Source: Beaufortia kweichowensis | Lineage: Eukaryota; Chordata; Actinopteri; Cypriniformes; Gastromyzontidae | Assembly: GCA_019155185.1 (NCBI GenBank) | Contig: CM032797.1 | Span: 11,146,881-11,210,880, forward strand | DNA: 64,000 nt | Direction: 5' to 3' | Shown: piece by piece, positions 20,622 to 31,230 of the stretch | Layout: each line of letters begins with the position of its first letter | How positions within the stretch are numbered: the stretch's first letter is position 1 | Notes under the pieces: generated by a model | Seen by the model: the letters and a program-made list of their open reading frames with translations, nothing else | Databases searched by the model: none | What the model was told of the DNA's origin: nothing | Translations under genes and position numbers: made by a program

Positions 20622-23071
20622 ATGGCTCAAGATTCCTTCCGAATTGTAAGTATATTTAATAGTTATTGAAAAAAATTATTTGAAATAGGAGTTCCTGCTA
20701 AACGCTGCTTTATTTTGGTATGAAATCTGTTCTTTGCATTAGACAAAGCGGATAGCTGTGTTTAATTTGATTGAAAATTGGCAGTGTTTTAATTGAATGT
20801 AATTCTACTTGTTTTATTGTAATAGTATACACACAGTAGTCTGTATGAATTAACATCTAAAATAATAGATTACAAGAATATTGTGTCATACTTTTTTGGA
20901 GTTTTTATAGCGATATCATATAGACATTGTATGGTACATGTTACAATGTTTCCATAGTGTTCACTCCTCATTTTTCCATTTATTTGTATTTGTCTCAGAT
21001 TTTGATAATCGTGGGACTGCTGGTTTCCTCAGCTCCCTCATTAGGGATGTTTGCTAATGGAAGGGGAGACCCTGTACTTCCACCTCCTGGTTCTCCTGAC
21101 AGACCCATTCCTCCTGATGACTACTTTGAGGGCTCTGCTTTGCATGATAACCACATACCTACATATGCTTATGATAACTACTCCATGGCAAAGGGCGACA
21201 ATGCCATACCCAGAGGAGGTCAGATGATGCCCTATGATGACACATTAAAAGAATATGCTGTCCTCCCTAACGGATATCCCATCATTCCACTAAGATCTCC
21301 AACTGAGAACATGACCCAAGGATCTCGTATGGCACCAACTATACAACAACTGGACTTTTCGTACTGTGATGTGTTTCTCGAGGCACCAGTACCTCCACCA
21401 GGGAATCAAATACCATGGTTTTGTATTTGTACCCAGTGTAAAGGAGGTCCCGTAGGTCCAAAGGGTGACAAAGGAGACGAAGGCCCACAAGGTCATTAAT
21501 TTGTCCCAGACCATTTGGAAACTGCACTATATACTTATATAGCAGTAATCGAACAAAACCTTTTTTATTTGTTTTCATGTTTTAGGTCCTCCCGGTAGTC
21601 TACAGAAAAGAGGAATGGCTGGATTTCCAGGCCAACCAGGGATTAGGGGTTATCAAGGATTAAAGGGTAAATAAAGGGTTACTTATCTGTCTCTAAAAGT
21701 GATTCCAATATATTTCAAATGCTTACAGGTGACACGGAGTGCATTCTCATTCATGTTTCTCTTTTCCCTTTTGAAAGGTCTAAAAGGTGATGATGGTGAA
21801 AAAGGAGTCAGTGGTCAGTTAGGCAATGTGGGACAAAAAGGATTGAAAGGTTTCAAGGGTAAGTTAATATTCTCAGCAAATTTGTGACCCTGCCTCTGAA
21901 AACCCAGCTAAAGTCATTTTTGTGATTTACGTTTTTTTGCATAAAATCGTCCTACATAATGTAAAGAACATTCTGTGGAAACATAACCTTGACATCTTTA
22001 ATATTGACTGAGTAATGACATGTCAAACATTGAAATCATAGTCATATTTATAGGTGAAATCAAATTTGATGCTTGTTATATATCATAATTTTATTTTGAC
22101 ACTTCAGCCTTGTTTTCACAGACAGGGTCACATTTAGCAAACAAAATGCTTAAAAACAAGATCACTTATTGTCCTACTTTGGCACAGGAGATAAAGGAGA
22201 CATGGGTGTGGATGGGAATCCAGGGCATCAAGGATTACCTGGTAAGCGAGGTGAATGTCCGGCAATTTGTTACTCGATGGAGGGACCTCAAGGAGAGCCT
22301 GGCCCAACTGGGATAGTAGGAAAAAGAGGCTTCCCAGGAGTTCGAGAAAGTCCAGGACAGAAGGGCCAGAAAGGGGAGTTGGGAAATATTGGTCCACCTG
22401 GAGCGTTAGGTTTAAATGGCCAAAAAGGAGATCAGGGAGAACAGGGGGAGTGTCACTGCAGGGATGGAGTAGATGGTGCAAATGGACCGATTGGACCTCC
22501 TGGTGAAAAGGGCAGTAAAGGTGACAGTGGACATCAGGGTGCAGCAGGGGTGAATGGATACAAAGGGCAAAAGGGGGATCTTGGTGAAACAGGTGCACCT
22601 GGCTTCTGCTCTCCAGCAATACAGTCTGCGTTTTTAGCTGCACTAAGCAAAAATTACCCAGTGCCAGATCTGCCTGTTCCTTTCACTAATGTTATTTACA
22701 ACAGAGGGTTACATTTCGATGCCTTAAGAGGTGTCTACAGGGCTCCTGTCAATGGGACCTATGTTATGAATTACCACTTGGTCATCTACAGCAAACCCCT
22801 TAAAGTGGGGCTCTTCCACAACTTCAATCCTATTGTGAAAAGTACAGGCTCAACAGGTTTTGGTACTTCTCAGCAGGTGATCCTCCATCTTACCAGGGGT
22901 GATGAAGTGTGGCTACAGGTGAAGGATGCCAATTCTAATGGCATGTATACCAGTAGTGAGTGCAGCAGTACCTTCTCTGGCTTTCTGCTCTACCCAGACA
23001 GCTGTGATATGCCAATGTCACATGAGCTACCAGTCCATAATAATGGAACTTACAGATGGGGTAAGCTATAG
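20622..23071 (+). CDS. Secreted short-chain collagen with C-terminal C1q domain
   Basis: Five exons: 20622-20645, 20999-21491, 21586-21666, 21778-21858 and 22188-23071; 520 residues. The first exon is eight codons (MAQDSFRI) and joins ILIIVGLLVSSAPSLG as a signal peptide. Next come about 145 residues rich in Pro, Tyr and Asp with a few Cys (FCICTQC), then an imperfect Gly-X-Y region across four exons, then a C1q/TNF-like globular domain ending in GFLLYPDSCDM. The 81-nt collagen exons and phase-1 joins are collagen-like. It resembles the inner-ear-specific (saccular) collagen and otolin group of C1q collagens, but the C1q domain differs clearly from otolin-1, so I give no symbol. Such proteins trimerise and are secreted to extracellular matrix. 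Oddities: a weak donor G|GTCATT after exon 2 and two Gly losses in the repeat. Confidence 0.85.
21887..22133 (+). mobile_element. Inverted-repeat MITE filling a collagen-gene intron
   Basis: Starts gtgaccctgcctctgaaaac and ends gttttcacagacagggtcac; the two ends are inverted near-copies. The 329-bp intron (21859-22187) is about three quarters this element, leaving 28 bp on the donor side and 54 bp on the acceptor side. The same family occurs at 10276-10836 (opposite orientation) and, truncated, near 5.3-5.45 kb. Confidence 0.8.
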
Positions 23072-24308
23072 AAGCCCCCCACTTCTGCCCCAGATGTCCT
23101 AAGTATGTAAATTTAGGTACACATTACACGAAATATGTGGTTCATATGAGGGCATCGACAATGCTTCCTCACTATTTTAAATATCATTGTAAAAATAAAT
23201 ATAAGTTTCCTCTTTGTAAAACTAAAATAAGCTTATAGGTCCCTATCTGTTGTTTATGTTGATCTGTTGAATTATTATTATGGGTGCTGCAGTATGATAA
23301 CCATTCAAAGTAATTATCTTAACAAGTTAAGATTCCTTCAGAAAATCAGTGCATGTGCTTAATCTGCAAAATAATGATGTAAAATAATAGTTTAATTCTA
23401 GTTGATCAGCTAAGCTGCAGTTGAAGCTACTATTGTCAATAGGAGTGTTTATTATTCATTTTCATTTAGACAACTAACATGCTAACTAGCGCAATAATGA
23501 ATTTTATTTATAACATTATCTACATGGCTGCAGTCAACTATGAAACAGATAATTATTTGGTATGTTTGTTAAAATGTAAGATATTTCCATTTATTTTTTA
23601 TATTATTCATGTCAGTTAACAATTACCTTCATCTGAGAAATCATGGTATACAGTTATTATTAAGTATCATTATCATAAGTATCTATTCAGTGATTTTGTA
23701 CAAAACTTAATTACCTGGGAAAGAGTTATGTGGAAAAGAAATATACTGTAAATGAAAATACATCTGTACCTATGTTGCTAAATCTCTACTGCTGAAACTC
23801 ATGTGAATACACTTGGAAAATGGAACTGATTTCTGACATTCTGTATTATTATTTAAATGACAATAACAATTAAAATAATAAATTCATACATATCTTTGCA
23901 ATGTTTGCAATATAGATTTTTACATTCAGGTATAGTATTTTATACAATACAATCCTTTATAAAAATACATTGCCTTATCTATATTTTTCCAATAAAGATT
24001 TTTGCTGTTAATGATAAAAAATGTGTGTTCTACAGCAAGAAAGCCAGGTAGGATCTTCTATTTTTACTTATTTTCACAGACTTAAACAATGTGTTTCAGT
24101 AGCCAACTTATTCTCAGTTATGTGATCAGCTGAGCTGAGAAATGATCATGCTATAGTACATCTGATCTCTGGAGATTAACTAGGTTCAGAATTACACCTT
24201 TTCACCTTTTACAGTCTAATTTAGTGTTAATTTCTTTATGGTTCCCTACTTCACCAGCTTAAAGATGTACTGTGACGAGTGATGCGTCCAGAATGTGCCA
24301 TGAATTCC
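23072..24308. other. 3' UTR of the collagen gene and convergent gap to sag
   Basis: An AATAAA follows the collagen-gene stop at about 23194-23199. The remainder is AT-rich with no recognised element. Confidence 0.45.
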
Positions 24309-27300
24309 TCAATGTTCGCCAGGTGACACGTTCCCCTCATCCTCATCCTCAATCATGCCCTTTAAGTAGGCGCGTTTAAACTCTTCAAAGACCAGTTCAT
24401 CCTCCACTTCACTGCATACAGCCACATATAACACACACAGACAGACAACAGAAACAGAGAAACATGTTGTTCTAAACCTGTATGCTGTTATTTTATTCTG
24501 TGGAAAAATAACAGCATATAGATTGGAATTAACCTGAAACATTGACAAATGTTTATTTTTGTGAACTTTTTTTTAGGGTAAGTTAGGGTTGTACATTAAA
24601 AGCAGTACTGACCTTTCTTTCACTTCAGGATGCAACAAATAAAATAAAACATTTTGTATTAATGTCTATACATGTTTATTAGAAATTTTTTTATGACAAC
24701 GAAAGAACATACGTAAGGACACTTACGCACGCTCGTATATTATACCTGAATCAGGCTTCGGGTGCATTAGTTGGAAAGGAAGCTCCACCCCTACCTCACT
24801 GATATATAAAAACACAATTTAGCAATTTATAAAGGGAAGTAAATGTACAGTGGCATCCAAAAGTCTGAGACTGATAGCAATTTTCTAATGTAATAAAAAC
24901 TTACATTATTATCAACACAAAATGTGTAAAAGAAATAAAATAGCTGACTTTATTAGTGAAAGAATTCAATATCTATTATTCTCTTTATGTCAATATTGCT
25001 TTTTTCCTCAAGATAATAACATTTTCCATTGTCATTTTTAATGTGGTCTCAGACTTGGCCCACACTATATATGCAAATACATACTTGCTTAATTTATACT
25101 ACCAAAAACCTCAAATGTAATGAAGTTATGATAATAACCTAGATCCTATGATCCTGTGAAGCAGAAGAACAGAAAACAATAGGATGAACATGACACATCA
25201 CAGACACAATACACACTAAGCGCACTTGATGTGCCATTTAAAAAATGTAGCAGCAGAACACCCACCCTCCAACAATCAGCTTCACAACAATTCTGTAAGA
25301 CACCAGGATCCCCAGAACTTCCTTCAGCGCACCCTCTTTAATGCTGCAACAGAGCATTTGTGCTGGTTATAACTGTTTGGTTATATAAATGTTTATATCT
25401 ATGTTTCCTAAAAACGCAATTATCAAAATGAAACATAGTTCTCCTGTTCTTCATGTTATACATAGTGACTCACATGCTTGAGGAGGCTAGATTGGTGTCT
25501 TCATGCTTCAGTTTCCCATCCAGTGCAAGTCCTCGTCTTTCCCTGTTATTGGCCAGTAGGGGGAGTAAAGTGTAGACTTTGTCCAGTTTGGCACCAGAGT
25601 CAACTGAGTCCCTGGAAAAAAGGCAACTTCTAATCAGAAGAATGATCTTTATGATTTTAGTCCATGGAATCCATCCAGATATCTGAATTAAACTATTACC
25701 CAGAATCCTCAATGGCCACTGCCTTCATGTAACTGTCACTGGAGTACAGAACCACATTTGCGATTTGTTCCACTAAAAAGCAGATAATCGTGAGTATATT
25801 ATTTCAGATCTGAGGCTTTAAATATGATTGTACATATGGCTAATTGACATAAAATACTTTTGGGAATCTGGCATGTCCTGAATATGGGTTATCTATACTG
25901 CATAACCTATTTTAACACTTTTATTGGGAAAAACTACATCATAAAAATGCATTTTTTTATTTTATTCATTTGGAATTACAACAGTACTATATGCAAATCT
26001 CTTTATTTTTCTATTAATTCTGTGTGTCTTCAGATTTGTCAGTGTATTCAGATCCACCCTCACCTGAAAGAATGATGTTTCTCACATTTTTGTTGGAGTC
26101 ATTATTGATCTTTACCCGGACATTGATAGGTTCCCCATGATAGTATGTCTACAAGACAGAATTTTCTAATTAGTTTTTCAATGGACATTTGAAATGATAT
26201 AGATATTTTAAAAGAAGACAAATTATGACAGATGCATGCTTAACTCATGATGTTTGGATAAAGAACATACCTGCTTGTTTAAGCTTGCCTCCATATGGAG
26301 TGGTTTGTCAGACATGAGAAAGTCACGGGTGGTCTCCACACAAGGTGCTGGTCCTGGCTTCTCTGGAGCATACTGGACCTTGCGAATCATCAAACGCACT
26401 GTGCTCCTATTAGATGGGGCCAAAGGAACAGGTTATGTGTTATTAGGTCTCAAAATTATTCTCAAAAGTATTCCAGACCGTCTCAAGTTTAAACGTAAGA
26501 TAGTCATGATTGTCCAAGTGATTCCAATAGTCTACAGGATGAGATAAATAAGGTCTAAATTGGACTAACCGTTTGCGAACTTTGGCATCGTGGCTCTCAG
26601 CACAGAATGCTTTCACCTCAAACTCAACAGCACAGTGCTGTAAAAATAATGTGGACATTACACAAGGCTCATTAAAATATTGTTTTTTTTTTATTAAAAA
26701 TGGTTTTTAAGTTTGAATCTAATGATTACATATTTTCACTTGACTATATACTAAATTATATAGCCTAAATAAATTAGCGTCTAATGTTCTTAGTCAAAAG
26801 TAAGATTAGATTTTACAAATTAAATCTTACTTCCTGTTTATGATCTATAAAATTTAACATTGCACGTTAAAATGTAAAATAAATAACAAATTCGTTATAA
26901 AGTTAAAAACTTTTTTTAACGTTACGTAATTTATCGCAACGTGCACTGACGTAAGCATCAGTTAACTAATGAGATAATTAGAGAGGCAGGTCCAGGAAAA
27001 TCTGAAAATTGTAACCCTGGTGTAACCTTTGTCATATTTATGTTATGCTAAATTTATGGACTGATTTGATGATAATTGATGTACCTTTCCGACATCAGTC
27101 GGGGCTGGCTGCATTCCTACAGAACAAGGCAAGTTATCAGGGAACTAAAAACAAAACGAAGAAAAAAAACATCTAATATTAGTTACACAAACGCAGTGCT
27201 ATTTTATAATTGTCAATGTTACAATGAAAGCACTTATTCCAAGTGAACAAATTCCGTATGACGTAGTTTAAACACCGCAACACTTACTTCAAAGAAAAAC

Positions 27301-28019
27301 GGGTAGGCATTGTCGCCCAGTTTGCGCAGTAGTTTGTCCTGCACTTTAGTGATAATGCTTTGATTTTTGTCCTGCAGCGGTGGATAGATCTGTCTGGTGG
27401 ACAGGTAAAGCTCTCGTCTAAACGCGATGCCCAACACGTCCATGTCATCGCGGCCATATCGAAAAGTGCAGGATAAGGTGACGAACGCTTGGGGGCGACA
27501 GAATCAATGATGAAATCTCAATGTCACACAGTTGTGATTCATTCTTTCCGCTAATACTTAATGAATTAGACACCTTTCTTCCCCCTCAGTTGTTCTGGAT
27601 CTATTAGAAGAACTCCATCTGATAATTAAGGGGAAAACACAATATTAACAAATAAAATTAACTTTTAAAAAAGTTTTTAATGCATGTTTACTTTTCACTT
27701 ACCCACTGGGTCTGCAGAGTCAACACGGTCAACAAAGTCCCGTCTCCCCATGTACACACCTACCTGATTCAAAAACAAACAAATAAACCTATCATTTAAC
27801 TGCCCGGATAACACTGGACACAACATCATCTGCTGTTAATGGTTTTTAAGTCTTAGGGATGGGGCATTCTCAAATTATGTTAAACAGATATTTATGTTCT
27901 CTTTCATTATCATTTTCATCTGTATTGTTATATAGATACAGTGTTTCCAGGTTTAATAAATCATAACCTACCGACTTGTCCTTTGATATTTTCTTGAAGA
28001 TGATATGTTTTGGACTCAT
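24309..28019 (-). CDS. sag: S-arrestin (rod photoreceptor arrestin-1)
   Basis: Arrestin-1 binds light-activated, phosphorylated rhodopsin and ends signalling in photoreceptors. Fourteen coding exons: 27972-28019, 27703-27763, 27574-27618, 27288-27487, 27085-27144, 26570-26637, 26271-26406, 26064-26148, 25700-25772, 25474-25611, 25266-25343, 24746-24798, a 10-nt microexon 24613-24622, and 24309-24411; 385 residues, all in phase. Landmarks: N-terminal HIIFKKISKDKSV, phosphosensor STVRLMIRKV, FLMSDKPLHM (S-arrestin rather than beta-arrestin), gate-loop LALDGKLKHEDTNLAS, and the C-terminal VFEEF anchor. The C-domain loop that usually reads LLGELTSS-like before the ELPF strand is missing; the join is VGGGEVGVELPF. 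Which teleost duplicate (a or b) cannot be told. A cone arrestin is less likely. Confidence 0.93.
24613..24622 (-). other. sag: 10-nt microexon of sag
   Basis: The upstream exon ends in phase 1 and the last exon starts in phase 2, so a 3n+1 exon is needed between them. On the minus strand, TGAAAGAAAG is flanked by a perfect AG acceptor and a GTCAGT donor and gives KES, matching the known KES motif after the ELPF/LMHP strand in S-arrestin. Confidence 0.85.
24848..25066. mobile_element. Tc1/mariner-like MITE in sag intron
   Basis: The left end, cagtggcatccaaaagtctg, follows a TA. The right end (gtctcagacttggcccacac then TA) is its diverged inverted copy. About 219 bp, AT-rich and noncoding. 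It sits in the intron next to the exon that lacks the arrestin C-loop. Confidence 0.7.
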
Positions 28020-28246
28020 TGTTGCTTAGAGATTTACACAGAATAAATAAGAGAGACAATGGTGGGGATTTAACACAAAATATTCTTTAGGTTGTACTTT
28101 ACAGTTACATTCACCATACATCATATGATTAATCCAACTTCACAAACTCTTAAAACTGTTAGACTGTACATGCATAATAATGGTTAAAGCTATAGTCACA
28201 CTCCTACAAAAATACCCATTCAAATTCTACATCCATTATGAATTAC

Positions 28247-28370
28247 CTGGTGGTGATGATTTGAGTAATTAGTGAGCGCTGAAGCTTGAGAGAGAGCAAG
28301 CAGTTGCTGGGAAGAACTGAAATTTGTACCCAGGGTGTCAGGAGGTATTGTCCAACTAATCAGGTTAGCT
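28247..28370 (-). promoter_or_regulatory. sag: sag noncoding first exon and CRX/OTX-type site
   Basis: A clean minus-strand donor (CAG|GTAATT) at 28247 suggests a 5' UTR exon; an acceptor (CTAAG) lies just before the ATG at 28019. Upstream, at 28356-28361, is ctaatc, and inside the first intron at about 28131-28137 is taatcc. Both are forms bound by photoreceptor OTX/CRX factors. This fits retina expression, but the words are short and the link is inference. Confidence 0.4.
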
Positions 28371-29722
28371 ACAATCCCCTTCATCTATTCCCCATCCTGC
28401 CCAAATATACAGACACACACCCATCCATGGTACCTGCAGGGGCCGTACCTGTCTGATCGGATTGGGTTGGTTCCCCTTGGTCAGCACTGGGTGAGATTAC
28501 CTTTGGGCACAAGGAGGAATGGTTTATTCATCAAGACCAAGTCACATGGCAGTACCTGTGGTGTCTGCAGTGGGCTTTGTATGTACTGAACAAATTCAGG
28601 GTGAAAATCTATGACAGTTTGAGATATACCAGACACCATCAGAAAATTAATGTATGGAACATCTGAGGGTATACTTAGTACTGAGATTATGTAAAGGCCT
28701 ATATACTTTATATTTGGCAGTAATGTTTATGACTAAAAGGTACAAAACATATTATAATGCATGAATAGTTAGATTCATACTTTAAATCATACACACGTAG
28801 AGAGTCAGTTAAAGCAATAGATACTAATCATGGAAAGTGACTCAGTTTTAATTCCAGACAGTCAGTGTCAGCAGTGTAAAACACTACAGAAAGCTGAGGA
28901 GGGATTATCTCCATGAGAGATGAAGTAATTATTATCTGACTCTGGATTACATACAGCTATGGTCATCGTGCACATTTACTCATAAGCCATGCACAGATAT
29001 GCACAACTACACAAATAAACACATACCTTCAATCTTGAAATGCTTTTTTTGCAAAAAGTGAGACTTGGATTCTTGTTTACAGTTTGGATTTTAATTATTT
29101 CTACTACTTATTTAATTTTGAATATTAAATATAGATATTATTTCTATTTACAGTTTGTGTTTATTTGAATCTAGTTTTGATTCCATTCATACAGCGTGAT
29201 GCATACAGGCAATGCATACATTTCAGATCAAACTACCTTTATTTTAATGTATATGAAATAGCAAAAGTGAATATAGCTGACCAAGAATAAAGTCTTTCCC
29301 ATTTGTTGTGGTCTTGAAAAAAGATTGTTCAAAAGTAAAAACCTCTGAAAGTTTTTTCACATTTTATTCACATTTTATTTTGCATAACATTTTCCTGTAA
29401 AACGAAAATGTTGTCCAGTTAATTAGATATTAAATGGTCTCTTCTGTACTTGAGCATGTTTATACATTTAAAAAAGCCTCAACACATTCAAAATCACCAT
29501 GTAAAGTAGCTACATATCTAGATTAAAATCAGAAAATTTATATTTTATCTATAACAGAATATTTTATTTTAAATGTTTAAACATTGCATTTAAATGATTT
29601 TCACATTCGTCATTTGCACAATGTACTTCTAAAACAATGATAAGTAGCAAAAACATAATGGAGTTATACAAACATCAACGTAACAACAGTTCAGCCTTGC
29701 TAATGCGAGTGACCCTGGTAGC
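28371..29722. other. Gap between sag promoter and claudin 3' end
   Basis: AT-rich intergenic sequence that includes the claudin 3' UTR on its right side. An open frame at 28335-28589 has no start context or homology that I recognise. Nothing else seen. Confidence 0.4.
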
Positions 29723-31230
29723 TCAGACGTATGCTCTTGCAGTCTCTGATTCTGATGCTGGAGCTACTGTATAGATCGTCTTTGGTTTACTACTCGGATA
29801 ATATGCCCTGTTAAAAGAGATGAGATACAAAAACAACAGAGTCAGTTTAAAATCCAAAGACAAAAGAAGATTAGCAAAATAAAATGAGTTTCATTAAATT
29901 AGTTGTAAGGACAGACGTCTAAAGTGCCAAGTTTACCCTTTGGGTTTTGCTTGAGAGATTCTTTTAAAGGCACAGCACAGGAATGAACCTCCCAGTACAG
30001 ACAGAGCTGCACCAGCCCAACCAATATAGAGACCAGCACCCAGCTCGAACCTGCAAACACAGATATGAGGTTAGAAGATGTATGCATGTGTGTGGGTGTG
30101 TACTGTATACAGGGAGTATGTGAACCACCTTTTGAAAAGTATGAAGGTAATTCTTACCTGATGCCACCAAAAAATGGGTCATTAAAGTCTGAAACGACCC
30201 GTGAAGCATACCAAGATGTTGCCACTATAATACAAAGACCTGTGGGGAGTACACATATTTCATATGATTATTTAATATATTTAATCATTATACAGATGCT
30301 TAATGGCAAACACGTAGATCATTAAACAGAAACTGTTTATCAATATTATAATATAAATATTTAGTCCATAACGTGCTTACCTGCGAAGATAAAGAGAACA
30401 CCACCACTGAGTGCAATCTTGCCTTTGGACTCCTCATTTCTGTTCCCAATCTTAATGCACTTCAGTCCCATGGTGGATACAATTATAGAGACCAGACCCA
30501 AGATAAGAGCGATGATCATTAATGCTCGACATGCCTGAATATGAACTGAAAATGAAAGAAATTTATAAAGAGATGGTTCTGACTTTAACCATTGATTTTA
30601 CCTTCATTATATCAAAATGAGTATACACATATACAGCTTTTTTTAAACAGTATGTATAACCATTTATACTTTAAAACTTTTTTTTATATATTATTAATAT
30701 GCAGTAATTCACAATAACTGTATTCAATATTAACAGCACACAGATTTTTCACACTTTTATTTAATAAAAGCCAAAAAATAAGGCCACATGTTCTCCATAT
30801 TCTTATCTTTCAATTGAAACACAAAATGGCTGCCAGAGATTAAGGTCATGTAGAAAAAGGTTTTTCTTTTCAAACATCTTTTCAGAAGTTTTCGATCCAA
30901 CTACATTGTATGGTTCCCTTTCAATATTTTTAGAATGGTCCTTTATATGTGCTATGATATGAATGATTGACTTTTAAACTGGGTGAGATTTTCTCCATCA
31001 AGTTTTTGCCTACCTGGCAAGGCCAGCAAAGACTGAAAGTCTCGACACTCCGCAATCCCAGTGCTGTCCTCAGCACAGGAATGCCACAGATTCTCATACT
31101 GACGGGTGGAAATGATCACGCTGCCAGAAACTGTAGAAATCTTCCAGTAGTCATTAGCCAGGGAAACGCCAGTGACCAGCCAGCTGGCCACACACATGAA
31201 GAATCCAGTCACTTCTAAGGCTGTCGACAT
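29723..31230 (-). CDS. Claudin of the claudin-10/15 type
   Basis: A four-pass tight-junction protein that sets paracellular ion permeability. Five coding exons, the layout of claudin-10 and -15: 31014-31230, 30381-30545, 30158-30239, 29937-30050 and 29723-29807; 220 residues. The first extracellular loop carries the claudin signature W29, L48-W49, C52 and C62. Transmembrane segments start at about residues 7, 77, 118 and 160. The fourth begins after RFELGAGLYIGWAGAA, which is typical of the group. The tail ends in AYV, a PDZ-binding end for ZO proteins. I start at the ATG at 31230, giving MSTALEVTGFF; three codons upstream there is only a GTG. Whether it is claudin-10-like or claudin-15-like needs a tree. 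Confidence 0.9.
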
